The notes beneath the pieces were generated by a model. It worked only from the letters and a program-made list of their open reading frames with translations, did no database searches and was not told the origin of the DNA. Below, piece by piece: positions 1 through 6,546 of a DNA stretch of 11,394 nucleotides; position 1 is the first letter of the stretch, and the number at the start of each line of letters is the position of its first letter. Location: contig CAAGDG010000132.1 of assembly GCA_900768515.1 (NCBI GenBank), positions 1 to 11,394 on the forward strand. Reading direction: 5' to 3'. The position numbers were made by a program, and so were the translations under genes. The DNA comes from Lentisphaeria bacterium (GTDB taxonomy: Bacteria > Verrucomicrobiota > Lentisphaeria > Victivallales > Victivallaceae).

Positions 1-75
1 CGAGTGTAGCTCAGTTGGTAGAGCATCACGTTGCCAACGTGATTGTCGCCGGTTCGATTCCGGTCACTCGCTCCA
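1..75 (+). tRNA. tRNA-Gly (GCC), first copy, lacks its first base at the window edge
   Basis: Full cloverleaf apart from the first base of the acceptor stem, which lies before the window. The 3' acceptor strand CACTCGC is at 65-71, followed by discriminator T72 and an encoded CCA at 73-75. The D stem is GCTC/GAGC, the anticodon stem TCACG/CGTGA, and the loop TTGCCAA puts anticodon GCC at 33-35. The T arm is GCCGG-TTCGATT-CCGGT. It reads glycine codons GGC and GGU. It is identical over its length to the copies at 166 and 261. Confidence 0.96.
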
Positions 76-118
76 TTTTCAACGGTTTGAAAAGTTTGAA
101 AAAAGTGCCGTTCTGAGC

Positions 119-147
119 TTGCAAGTTGATTGGAATGACAGTATATT
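119..147 (+). promoter_or_regulatory. Putative sigma-70 promoter for the second and third tRNA-Gly genes
   Basis: A -35 element TTGCAA (119-124, 4/6 to consensus) and a -10 element TATATT (142-147, 5/6) are separated by exactly 17 bases. The expected start near 154 is about 12 bases before the mature tRNA at 166. It lies in the 90-base spacer between copies 1 and 2. The spacer between copies 2 and 3 is only 19 bases, so those two are probably co-transcribed. Confidence 0.5.
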
Positions 148-165
148 AGATTTCTGTTGAAACAA

Positions 166-241
166 GCGAGTGTAGCTCAGTTGGTAGAGCATCACGTTGC
201 CAACGTGATTGTCGCCGGTTCGATTCCGGTCACTCGCTCCA
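166..241 (+). tRNA. tRNA-Gly (GCC), second copy
   Basis: Complete 76-base tRNA with encoded CCA. The acceptor stem is GCGAGTG/CACTCGC, anticodon GCC is at 199-201, and the T loop is TTCGATT. The discriminator base is T (U73), as is usual for bacterial tRNA-Gly. It is identical to the other two copies. A promoter-like sequence lies just upstream at 119-147. Confidence 0.98.
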
Positions 242-260
242 ATATCGACTGCAATTCGGT

Positions 261-336
261 GCGAGTGTAGCTCAGTTGGTAGAGCATCACGTTGCCAACG
301 TGATTGTCGCCGGTTCGATTCCGGTCACTCGCTCCA
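261..336 (+). tRNA. tRNA-Gly (GCC), third copy
   Basis: Complete 76-base tRNA with encoded CCA, anticodon GCC at 294-296, identical to copies 1 and 2. It starts 19 bases after copy 2, and that gap has no room for its own promoter, so it probably shares a transcript with copy 2. A run of eight T (337-344) follows the CCA directly. It may help end transcription, but there is no separate hairpin between the tRNA and the T run. Confidence 0.98.
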
Positions 337-394
337 TTTTTTTTGTTTTCGAATCCGGCTTTGCGTCCCCGGCAGCCCACACGATGGTTCCCGT

Positions 395-443
395 AAAAAA
401 AGGATCGAAGGCTTTCCCGATGGCGGGAGAAGCGCTTCGATCC
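395..443 (-). terminator. Intrinsic terminator of the GH10 gene
   Basis: On the minus strand, 9 bases at 443-435 pair perfectly with 410-402 (GGATCGAAG in one arm). The pairing continues inward past small bulges to an ATGG/CCAT-type loop at 420-423. The hairpin is followed on the minus strand by seven T (plus-strand A run 395-401). It lies about 35 bases after the stop codon of the GH10 gene. Stem, loop and T run all fit rho-independent termination. Confidence 0.88.
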
Positions 444-478
444 GTTGACGGAGTTCTTCCGGCCCCGGGCCGGGGAGG

Positions 479-2242
479 TCAGCGAAGCGGAATGTTCAGG
501 GAGCCTTTCCCCGGTTCAAGCACAAAGATGTTCCGGACGGTGCGCCCGTCGAGGTCGGCTTCCAGTTCATATTCTCCGTAGAATCCGCGACCGGAGAAGA
601 TGCCGTCGCCGTCGGTTTTCCCTTCGAGCCGGGTGCTCCAGACTTCGAAGACCTGGCGGCGGAACATTTCTCCGGCGGGTTTCAGCGACCAGTCCTTGCG
701 GAAGATCGGTGCGAGTCCCGCGTAATGGTCGCCGTTCCAGAAGCCCCACATCAGGAACCCCGCCCCCTGCGGATGGGAGAAGAAGACGGTCATCACGTCG
801 CGCATGTAGTCGGCCTCCAGCTCCTCGTCGCGGGTTTTGAGATCGAATTCCGTCAGTTTGATCGGCAGCCGGAATTCGCTGAAGTAGTCGAGGATCCGGA
901 GCATGGTTTCCGGTTCGGTCAGCACGGTTTCATTGAAGTGGCCCTGCATGCCGATGCCGCCGATCGGGGCGCCCTCGCGGAGCATTTTCGCGATGGTTTC
1001 ATGGTAGATGTGCGGCGGATTGCCCGGTTCGTTCCAGCCGTTGTTTCCGAATGTGAGAATTTCAAAGTCGTTCATGTAGAGGGGAATCCCGGGCGCGGCT
1101 TCGCGGGCGGTCCGGTACCATTCGGTCATCACGGACTCCCCGAGTATATCCATGAACTCATGGTTGGTCCGGCTCTCATTCATGACGTCGAATTCGACCA
1201 CATGTTCCTTAACGACCGAAGCTTCGTAATAGATGTGGTCGCGGATCACCTGCCGCATCGCCTCCGGATGTTCTCGGAGCAGTTCCAGCCAGGCGGGCGA
1301 GTAGTTGAACGAAGGCCAGATCAGATTGTGGCCGCGCACCGGAATCCGGTTCGCTTCGAGGTAATCGAACAGTTTCCGGATCCGGTCATGGTAGACCCAG
1401 CCGCCGTTGCGGTGCCATTTCAGCGCGATTTCGGGAACGGCCTGGTTGAACCAGCGGGGGAATTCCCTGCGGTAACGTTCGCCGTCGGCGTCGTTCCGGT
1501 GGAACGAGTTGATGTTGATCGCGCTGCCGAAGGGGAAGCGGTGGCGTTTGAGGGCGACCCGGACCGGGACGCCGGTCAGCGGCGTCCCGTCTGCCCGGGT
1601 CAGCTTCAGCTGGAAATCTCCTTTGCGGAGTTTTTCGATCCGCTCCTCCGCCGCCTTGCGCCACGGGGCGTCGGGGGCGCGTCCGGCATAGGTGAACTTC
1701 GTGAGTTCAAGCGTGGCGGGATCCGGTGAACTGCCGTAGTTCAGGACCCGGAGTCCGGCGAATTCGAACTCCTGTTTCCCGTGTCCGAGGTTGATTCCGA
1801 CCTGGGTCTCTCTGGGGGCGAAGGAACCCTCCTTGCACCGCCAGTAGAGCCGGTAGAGCTTCCACTCCGGCGAGAGATCGATCAGGTACAGGCCGAACTT
1901 GGTGTGCGGCGGCGTATTCTGTTCGAAGAGCACCTCGAGCTTTCCGCTTCCGGAAAGGGAGCGTGCCCGGATCTCGATCACGCCGGCGTCGTTGGCTTTG
2001 ACCGGTCCGTCAGCGGCGGCGCGGAGCTGGGCGTCCCAGGGATTCCGGGTCGGACCGCTTACCGTGACACGGTAGGCGGGAACCGGCGGGGTCCCGATGT
2101 CGCCGATCTGCTGCAGCTTGGCAATTCCGCCGTTGCCGAAGGTCAGATTTTTTCCGGAACCATCCGCAATCCGGCTGGCGGGAGCGGCGGAGAGCAGGGT
2201 CCCTCCAGTCAGGAGGAGCGTCTGAATCAGTTGTCGGAACAT
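479..2242 (-). CDS. Secreted glycoside hydrolase family 10 protein (endo-beta-1,4-xylanase type)
   Basis: 587 residues. A signal peptide (about residues 1-20, FRQLIQTLLLTGGTLLSAAP) implies export. Residues about 25-190 look like a beta-rich carbohydrate-binding-type region. Residues about 205-535 form the GH10 barrel. Visible are GHNLIWP (H305, W309), the acid/base Glu in FDVMNE (E356), and the nucleophile in LTEFD (E465). The 109-residue spacing of the two glutamates suits GH10, whose members cleave xylan or related beta-1,4 glycans with retention. About 50 residues at the C end (540-587) form a short extra beta tail. The start is the first ATG in frame and gives a good signal peptide, but I see no clear Shine-Dalgarno before it. 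It follows the AraC regulator by 42 bases on the same strand and is probably in the same transcript. The true substrate is not certain. Confidence 0.9.
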   Translation of the reverse strand: MFRQLIQTLLLTGGTLLSAAPASRIADGSGKNLTFGNGGIAKLQQIGDIGTPPVPAYRVTVSGPTRNPWDAQLRAAADGPVKANDAGVIEIRARSLSGSGKLEVLFEQNTPPHTKFGLYLIDLSPEWKLYRLYWRCKEGSFAPRETQVGINLGHGKQEFEFAGLRVLNYGSSPDPATLELTKFTYAGRAPDAPWRKAAEERIEKLRKGDFQLKLTRADGTPLTGVPVRVALKRHRFPFGSAININSFHRNDADGERYRREFPRWFNQAVPEIALKWHRNGGWVYHDRIRKLFDYLEANRIPVRGHNLIWPSFNYSPAWLELLREHPEAMRQVIRDHIYYEASVVKEHVVEFDVMNESRTNHEFMDILGESVMTEWYRTAREAAPGIPLYMNDFEILTFGNNGWNEPGNPPHIYHETIAKMLREGAPIGGIGMQGHFNETVLTEPETMLRILDYFSEFRLPIKLTEFDLKTRDEELEADYMRDVMTVFFSHPQGAGFLMWGFWNGDHYAGLAPIFRKDWSLKPAGEMFRRQVFEVWSTRLEGKTDGDGIFSGRGFYGEYELEADLDGRTVRNIFVLEPGKGSLNIPLR

Positions 2243-2284
2243 TTTTTTACAATTTACAACAAACTTTAGATAAAATACAACATC

Positions 2285-3256
2285 TCAGCGGATGGCGTAT
2301 TTTCTCCGATACTCCCTCGGCGAGAGCGCGAAGCTCTGGCGGAACAGCCGGGAGAAGGCGGTCGGGCTTCCGCACCCGGCTTTCTCCGCGATCTCCTGGA
2401 CCGAGAGGGTTGTGGAGATCAGCAGTTCCGAAGCGGTCTGCATCCTCAGTTCGGTCAGATACTCTTTCGGAGATTTGTCAAGATGTCTGCGGAAGAGTCG
2501 TTCGAGGGTCATCGGGGTGACGCCGAGTTTGGCGGCCACGTCCGCCATGGTGATCCGGTTGGGAATGCTGACGGCGAGAATGGTCAGGGCGTTGACCAGC
2601 CGCTCATCTCTTCCCGCTGCCGCGGCGAAGGCGAAATCGGTCAGAATTTCCAGGGAAATGCCGCAGAGAGCGCTGTAACTTTCCGGAAGTTTGTCGCGAA
2701 GACCCCGCTCCAGGCGGCCGATTTTTTCGTAGACGGCGGCGGGATCGGGGAGGGGAAAGGCGATTTTTCCGCTCAATCCATAGGCGGCGACCAGGACGTG
2801 CAGCGCGGTGCCGTCCAGGCCGAAGGAGAGCTTCCGGCAGAACCCTTCCGGACCGGCGTCCAGCCGGGAGTCCTCGCCGCGGTGGATGATGCCGACCATG
2901 CCGGGGGTGACGATGGTTTCGCTGTCGCGTTCCCGGATTACGAGCATTCCTTCGAGCGGCAGTTCAAAGCAGAGGTTGTACTTCTGCCGGTGTTCGCAGA
3001 AATCGCCGGGATGCCATTCGACCCGGTGGACGAAGTCCGGATAGAGCGGCAGCGCCTCCCGGCCTGGATATGCCCAGCAGGTGAGCTTGCCCGCCTCGTG
3101 CGCCATCCGGGTCAGGGAGCGGTTCACCCCGAGAAATTCCCGGCGTTCGCGTCGCTGCATTCCCATGGTTCGGAAGAGAACTCCATTGTCGATTTCTGTT
3201 TGCCGCCGCCTGTTCCGGAAAACCGGAACTGCAGAACTGTAGCACTGTTTTTTCAT
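2285..3256 (-). CDS. AraC-family transcriptional regulator
   Basis: 323 residues from the chosen start. The N-terminal part (about residues 75-150) looks like a cupin-type ligand-sensing domain. The C-terminal 100 residues are the AraC DNA-binding domain, with two helix-turn-helix units at about 235-258 (ITMADVAAKLGVTPMTLERL) and 284-309 (EIAEKAGCGSPTAFSRLFRQ). It ends with the family signature around FALSPREYRRKY. I chose the ATG at 3256 because GAGG lies 9 bases upstream. An in-frame ATG at 3271 would add five residues, and one at 3166 is also possible. It lies 42 bases before the GH10 gene and divergent from the pseudopilin/lyase unit, so it probably controls one or both in response to a sugar. 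That role is inferred from position. Confidence 0.9.
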   Translation of the reverse strand: MKKQCYSSAVPVFRNRRRQTEIDNGVLFRTMGMQRRERREFLGVNRSLTRMAHEAGKLTCWAYPGREALPLYPDFVHRVEWHPGDFCEHRQKYNLCFELPLEGMLVIRERDSETIVTPGMVGIIHRGEDSRLDAGPEGFCRKLSFGLDGTALHVLVAAYGLSGKIAFPLPDPAAVYEKIGRLERGLRDKLPESYSALCGISLEILTDFAFAAAAGRDERLVNALTILAVSIPNRITMADVAAKLGVTPMTLERLFRRHLDKSPKEYLTELRMQTASELLISTTLSVQEIAEKAGCGSPTAFSRLFRQSFALSPREYRRKYAIR

Positions 3257-3309
3257 GATTTCCAGCCTCATTTTCTTTTTTCCGTCTTTTCGCGGCCGGC
3301 AGTCGGATT

Positions 3310-3338
3310 ATTGTATATATACAGTTTGTTTTTTTGAA
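3310..3338 (-). promoter_or_regulatory. Putative promoter of the AraC/GH10 unit
   Basis: On the minus strand, TTCAAA (3338-3333, 4/6 to the -35 consensus) is followed after 17 bases by TACAAT (3315-3310, 5/6 to the -10). The expected start near 3303 gives a leader of about 45 bases before the chosen ATG at 3256. The region is very AT-rich, so other -10 choices within TATATATA are possible. Confidence 0.4.
3312..3323. promoter_or_regulatory. 12-bp perfect palindrome in the divergent promoter region, possible operator
   Basis: TGTATATATACA reads the same on both strands. It overlaps the putative -10 of the AraC gene and lies about 31 bases upstream of the -35 of the divergent pseudopilin promoter. 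A protein bound here could affect both directions. Low-complexity TA repeats make chance palindromes common, and AraC proteins usually bind direct rather than inverted repeats, so the role is uncertain. Confidence 0.25.
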
Positions 3339-3353
3339 AATAAACATATACGG

Positions 3354-3382
3354 TTGACGCGGGCGCTGATTTCCGGTATAAT
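3354..3382 (+). promoter_or_regulatory. Strong sigma-70 promoter of the pseudopilin/lyase unit
   Basis: TTGACG (3354-3359, 5/6) and TATAAT (3377-3382, 6/6) are separated by exactly 17 bases. This is the best promoter match in the window. The expected start near 3389 gives a leader of about 40 bases, ending in GGGAGGGG (3416-3423), a strong Shine-Dalgarno. Confidence 0.82.
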
Positions 3383-3427
3383 TATAGTGTCGTTCAAATG
3401 CAGTTCAGATGAACAGGGAGGGGAACA

Positions 3428-4168
3428 GTGGCCATGATTCGGAAGTTCTTCTGATTTACGCTCATTGAACTTTTGGTGGTGATCGCGATCATCGCGATTC
3501 TGGCGGCGATGCTGCTTCCGGCGTTGAATCAGGCTCGGGCCAAGGCCCGGAGCGCAACCTGTCTCAACAACGTCAAATCGCTGATGACGGCGGAATTGCT
3601 CTATGCCAACGACAGCGATGATTTTGTCGTCCCCATGAAATACACGCCGGTGGAATCCACGTTCAACTGGTACAAGAATATGGACTTGTACCGGCTGCTC
3701 GGCTCGGTGCCGGATCACGACAAGCTTTACAGCACCGATTATCCTTCGACCACCGGCAAGGTCTGCCCGGAGCTGCCCGGCATCGTCGCCGACGCGCTGT
3801 GGACCTACGGGATGAATGAAGCCGGGTTCACCGATGCCGGTGCCACGACCGGAGAATACGCCTACAAGCTTACGAAGGTGAAATCGCCCTCCAGCCGTTT
3901 TCTGCACATCGACACCAGCCGGCAGTACCGGGTCGAAAACAATACCCAGAACAACGGCCAGTGGAATGTGATGCGCTCGAGTGCGTTGCCGACCAAATAC
4001 CTGGATGCGAGCTCCGATTCCGGCGGCGTTTTCTACATTCACAGCGGGCGGGCAAGCACCGGATTTTTCGACGGACACTGTGCGCATCTGAGTCCGGCGG
4101 AAGTGCTTCCGTATGGCAATACCGCCAAGAGCGATGATGTATTCAACGTGTATGATGTTTCTCTGTAA
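3428..4168 (+). CDS. Type II secretion-like pseudopilin with H-X9-DG tail, interrupted by an in-frame TGA
   Basis: The frame from GTG 3428 (or ATG 3434) reads a short basic leader MIRKFF, then TGA at 3452-3454, then FTLIELLVVIAIIAILAAM, the class III prepilin methylation segment, and then an intact frame to TAA 4168. The H-X9-DG motif near the C end is HSGRASTGFFDG. Such proteins are processed by prepilin peptidase and sit in the inner membrane or a pseudopilus; their exact role in PVC bacteria is unknown. Shine-Dalgarno GGAGG (3417-3421) lies 6 bases before the GTG and 12 before the ATG. The TGA sits at the -1 position, normally Gly, so one G-to-T change from GGA would explain it. Translation from TTG 3473 would lose FTLIEL, including the conserved Glu. 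It is either a very young pseudogene, a sequencing error, or a recoded gene. The lyase gene follows after 15 bases. Confidence 0.82.
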
Positions 4169-4183
4169 TCTGATGAGGTGAAA

Positions 4184-5278
4184 ATGAAAATGAGAGTCTG
4201 GAAAGTGGCGGCCGCGGTCCTTGCCGCCGGAGTTCTGAACGGGGCGGAGTTGCCGACTCTGCCGGAACCGTGCGTCCCGGACGCCGCTTCTTTCCGGGAG
4301 CGGCCGATGGCGGAACGGGCGCTGAAGGAGCTGAGGTCCCGGCGGGAGAGACTGCTCCGGCAGGCGCCGATCAGCGTGACGTTCGACAAGCGGCTCCCTT
4401 CGCCCGACGGGGATCCGCGCGATTTCACCAGTTGCGGTCCCTACTGGTGGCCGGATCCGCAGCGTCCGGACGGATTGCCCTACATCCGGCGGGACGGGGA
4501 GTTCAATCCCGACTTCAAATACTACGACCAGAGCAAGGTCGGAAGCGTCTCCTCCTGGGTGACCACCGGCGCTCTGCTCTGGAAGATCGACCGTGACGAG
4601 GCGGCGGCGGCCAAGGCGGTCGAACTGCTCCGGGTCTTCTTTGTCGACGACGCCACACGGATGAATCCGCACATGAAGTACGCCCAGGGCGTGCCCGGAC
4701 ACAGCAAGGGAAGGACCGAGGGGATCATCGACACCCTCGGTCTGGCCGACCTGGTCAATATGCTGGTGCTGCTCGATGACGCTCCGGCGATGACGCCGGA
4801 GGTGCGCGAGGGGCTGCGGAAGTGGTTCCGGGAGTATGCCGCCTGGCTTTCCACCGATCCGATGGCGCTGCGCGATTACGGCAAGGAGCAGAATCACGGC
4901 CTCTCCTACCACGTTCAGCTGATCGCCTACGCCCGCTACTGCGGAGACGAGGCCGCCGCGCGGAAGAATCTGGAGATGATGCGGTCGCTGGTCGTCAAGG
5001 CCGTGGACAAGCAGGGGTTTCTTCCGGCGGAGGTGGTCAGGACCCGTTCGTGGCACTACTCCGCCTACGCGCTCCGGATGGTGATGCGCGCTGGCGGCCG
5101 GTTTCTGCCGGGCGGTGACCGACGCTGGAATCCGGGTGCCGGAGGAGCTCTCCGTACTCTGCATCGACGAGCCGGACGATGCGGACCGGCTGCGCCCCCC
5201 GCTCTCCCGGTTCCGGATCGACGTGGACGGTTTCTCCCGCCAGGGGGTTCGGCAGCTCCTGCAGCGGATCCGCCATGA
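4184..5278 (+). CDS. Alginate-lyase-family protein, C-terminus replaced by out-of-frame sequence
   Basis: 364 residues from ATG 4184, which has GAGG five bases upstream; GTG 4178 and ATG 4190 are alternatives. A signal peptide (about residues 1-21, ending NGA/E) implies export. Residues about 40-300 match the alginate lyase superfamily (PF05426-like, PL5/PL38 type). Visible are the SCGPYWWPDP and GLPYIRRDG block (83-105), NHGLSYHVQ (237-245, probable catalytic Asn-His region) and RTRSWHYSAYAL (286-297, probable catalytic Arg/Tyr). Family members cleave uronic-acid polysaccharides by beta-elimination. After about residue 302 the similarity stops. The last 60 residues are Arg/Gly/Pro-rich and are the wrong frame of a LacI-type regulator remnant that begins near 5088. 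A normal member would continue for tens of residues more, so this copy is probably impaired. It is the second gene of the pseudopilin unit. Confidence 0.8.
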   Translation: MKMRVWKVAAAVLAAGVLNGAELPTLPEPCVPDAASFRERPMAERALKELRSRRERLLRQAPISVTFDKRLPSPDGDPRDFTSCGPYWWPDPQRPDGLPYIRRDGEFNPDFKYYDQSKVGSVSSWVTTGALLWKIDRDEAAAAKAVELLRVFFVDDATRMNPHMKYAQGVPGHSKGRTEGIIDTLGLADLVNMLVLLDDAPAMTPEVREGLRKWFREYAAWLSTDPMALRDYGKEQNHGLSYHVQLIAYARYCGDEAAARKNLEMMRSLVVKAVDKQGFLPAEVVRTRSWHYSAYALRMVMRAGGRFLPGGDRRWNPGAGGALRTLHRRAGRCGPAAPPALPVPDRRGRFLPPGGSAAPAADPP

Positions 5279-5354
5279 GATTCCAGAGCGGTCGGAGGAG
5301 CGCAATTATGAATTCTGCGACGCCGGTTCCTGTGCTCCGGTTCCGGCGGATTGA
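5088..5354 (+). pseudogene. C-terminal remnant of a LacI-type transcriptional regulator
   Basis: A different frame from the lyase. It reads ALAAGFCRAVTDAGIRVPEE, then LSVLCIDEPDDADRLRPPLS, then a helix with GVRQLLQRI, and ends DAGSCAPVPAD before TGA 5352-5354. This is the typical end of the periplasmic-binding-protein-like effector domain of LacI-type regulators (GIRVPEDLSV, PPL, then a helix and an SC-type tail). A stop codon lies just upstream in frame (5082-5084) and there is no DNA-binding domain or start. About 88 residues remain, so it cannot act as a regulator. Its 5' part was apparently lost in the same event that removed the 3' end of the lyase gene. Confidence 0.75.
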
Positions 5355-5398
5355 AGCGCGCGGTGCGCAGGGCTGTGCCTGCCGTTCTGCATTTCCTC

Positions 5399-5450
5399 CA
5401 ATCCGGCAATTCCGGTTCCGCAGGTTCCGCGATTGCCGGATTGCTTTTTT
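5399..5450 (+). terminator. Intrinsic terminator after the lyase/LacI remnant
   Basis: A 12-bp perfect stem pairs 5399-5410 (CAATCCGGCAAT) with 5432-5443 (ATTGCCGGATTG). The loop of 21 bases is itself GC-rich. A short C then six T (5445-5450) follow. It lies 45 bases after the TGA that ends the LacI remnant, so it was probably the original regulator's terminator and now ends the pseudopilin/lyase transcript. Confidence 0.88.
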
Positions 5451-5521
5451 AGAAAAATGTGATATTTTAGTTTAAATTCAATTTGCGGCCGGTTGGCGCG
5501 GTCGTTTGGATTCCGGCCCGT

Positions 5522-5531
5522 GGGGGGGGGG
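5522..5531 (+). repeat. Run of ten G just before the Shine-Dalgarno of the kinase gene
   Basis: Ten consecutive G run straight into AGGT and the ATG at 5536. Runs of this length are prone to slipped-strand length change and to sequencing error. It lies upstream of the start, so length change would alter the leader rather than the reading frame if ATG 5536 is used. It would shift the frame if translation began at the upstream TTG 5506. Confidence 0.8.
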
Positions 5532-5535
5532 AGGT

Positions 5536-6546
5536 ATGGGAGAGTATCTGGGAAAATTGCCGGAGCGGGATCCGCTCTATTCATATTTGAGGTATGAGAT
5601 TCAGCCGCAGCTGTGCGGTGTTCACCACCCGGTATACCGGGTGTTCCGGATGAACGCTTCCAACGACGTCTACCTTTACGAGGAGAAGCATTCCGGAAGC
5701 CGGTGCATCGGAAAATTCTTTCTCTCGGCGCAGCAGAATGATCCGGAGGCGGCCGCCCGCAGGCTCGACCGCGAATATCACCATCTTGACATGATGCGGC
5801 GGAACGGCTTTTCCGGCGGGTGGCACTACATCGCCCGTCCGCTGGGGCGCAACGACTTTCTGAATAAGCTTCTGGTCGTCGAGTTCTGCGGCGGGGAGCT
5901 GCTGAGCAGCATCCTTTCCCGCGGGATCCGGGACCGGGACGACGGGTTGATCTACGCCAAGCTGACCGCGCTGGCCTGGTTCCTCGCCCGATTTCACAAC
6001 CGGACCGCGCAGCCGGAGCGGGTCGATTTTCAGGAGGCGTGCTCCTACCTCGACCTGCTGTGCGGGCAGTTGCGGTGGGGCGGCGTGATCGGGTCGAACA
6101 GTTCCGGGGAGATCGCCTGGCTGCGGGACCGCTGGCGCGAACAGGCGAAGATGTGGTCGGACTGCCGGGTCTTCGTCCACGGGGACGCCACTCCGGAGAA
6201 CTTTCTCTTCGGCGACGGCCTGCACGTCATCTCCTTCGATCTGGAGCGGCTCCGCTGCGCCGACCGGATTTTCGATACCGGGCGGATCGCCGGGGAGATC
6301 AAACACTTCTTTCTTGCGGCGACCGGCAACCGCTATGCCGCGGAGCCGTTTATCGGCCACTTTCTCTGGGAGTACGCCTGCCACTTTCCGGACCGGGAGC
6401 GGACGTTTCAGGAGACCACCCGGCGGGTGCCGTTCTACATGGGAGCGACCCTGCTGCGGATCGCCCGCAATTCCTGGCTGGATTTTTCATACCGGCGGCA
6501 GCTGGTTTACGAAGCGAAAGAGTGTCTGCGCAGGTGGATGTTATGA
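5536..6546 (+). CDS. Aminoglycoside phosphotransferase/choline-kinase-fold small-molecule kinase
   Basis: 336 residues. The kinase signature is clear: probable ATP-binding Lys in CIGKFF (K60), the partner Glu in LDREYHH (E80), the catalytic loop VFVHGDATPENFLF (H215, D217, N222) and the metal-binding Asp in VISFDLERL (D235). This is the APH-type arrangement (PF01636-like). Family members phosphorylate hydroxyls of aminoglycosides, choline, homoserine, sugars and others, so the substrate cannot be read from this. It is cytoplasmic, with no signal peptide. ATG 5536 is chosen. GGAGG lies only one base before it, which is unusually close, so TTG 5557 is an alternative; TTG 5506 would translate the G run. 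Its stop overlaps the start of the HAD gene by 4 bases (ATGA), so the two are coupled and may act on one metabolite. It is not a convincing resistance gene from sequence alone. Confidence 0.85.
   Translation: MGEYLGKLPERDPLYSYLRYEIQPQLCGVHHPVYRVFRMNASNDVYLYEEKHSGSRCIGKFFLSAQQNDPEAAARRLDREYHHLDMMRRNGFSGGWHYIARPLGRNDFLNKLLVVEFCGGELLSSILSRGIRDRDDGLIYAKLTALAWFLARFHNRTAQPERVDFQEACSYLDLLCGQLRWGGVIGSNSSGEIAWLRDRWREQAKMWSDCRVFVHGDATPENFLFGDGLHVISFDLERLRCADRIFDTGRIAGEIKHFFLAATGNRYAAEPFIGHFLWEYACHFPDRERTFQETTRRVPFYMGATLLRIARNSWLDFSYRRQLVYEAKECLRRWML

Noticed and set aside
1..336. CRISPR-like array of three identical 76-base repeats with spacers
   Set aside because: The repeats fold as tRNA-Gly with CCA ends. 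Spacers are of unequal length (90 and 19 bases), so it is not a CRISPR array.
725..1729. 334-codon frame on the plus strand inside the GH10 gene
   Set aside because: Antisense shadow of the GH10 catalytic domain, with no ribosome-binding site or domain.
3452..3454. Genome-wide reassignment of TGA to glycine
   Set aside because: At least seven other genes in the window end with TGA at family-appropriate lengths, so TGA acts as stop here.
3308..5305. 665-codon open frame on the minus strand
   Set aside because: It lies opposite the pseudopilin and lyase genes, whose products have clear family motifs. Its protein is His/Arg/Pro-rich without any domain. Long antisense frames are common in GC-rich DNA.
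5581..6384. 267-codon frame on the minus strand opposite the kinase gene
   Set aside because: Antisense shadow of a kinase with all catalytic motifs.
5536..6546. Antibiotic resistance gene
   Set aside because: Only the general APH-fold kinase motifs are visible. Many such kinases act on ordinary metabolites, and no mobile or resistance context surrounds it.
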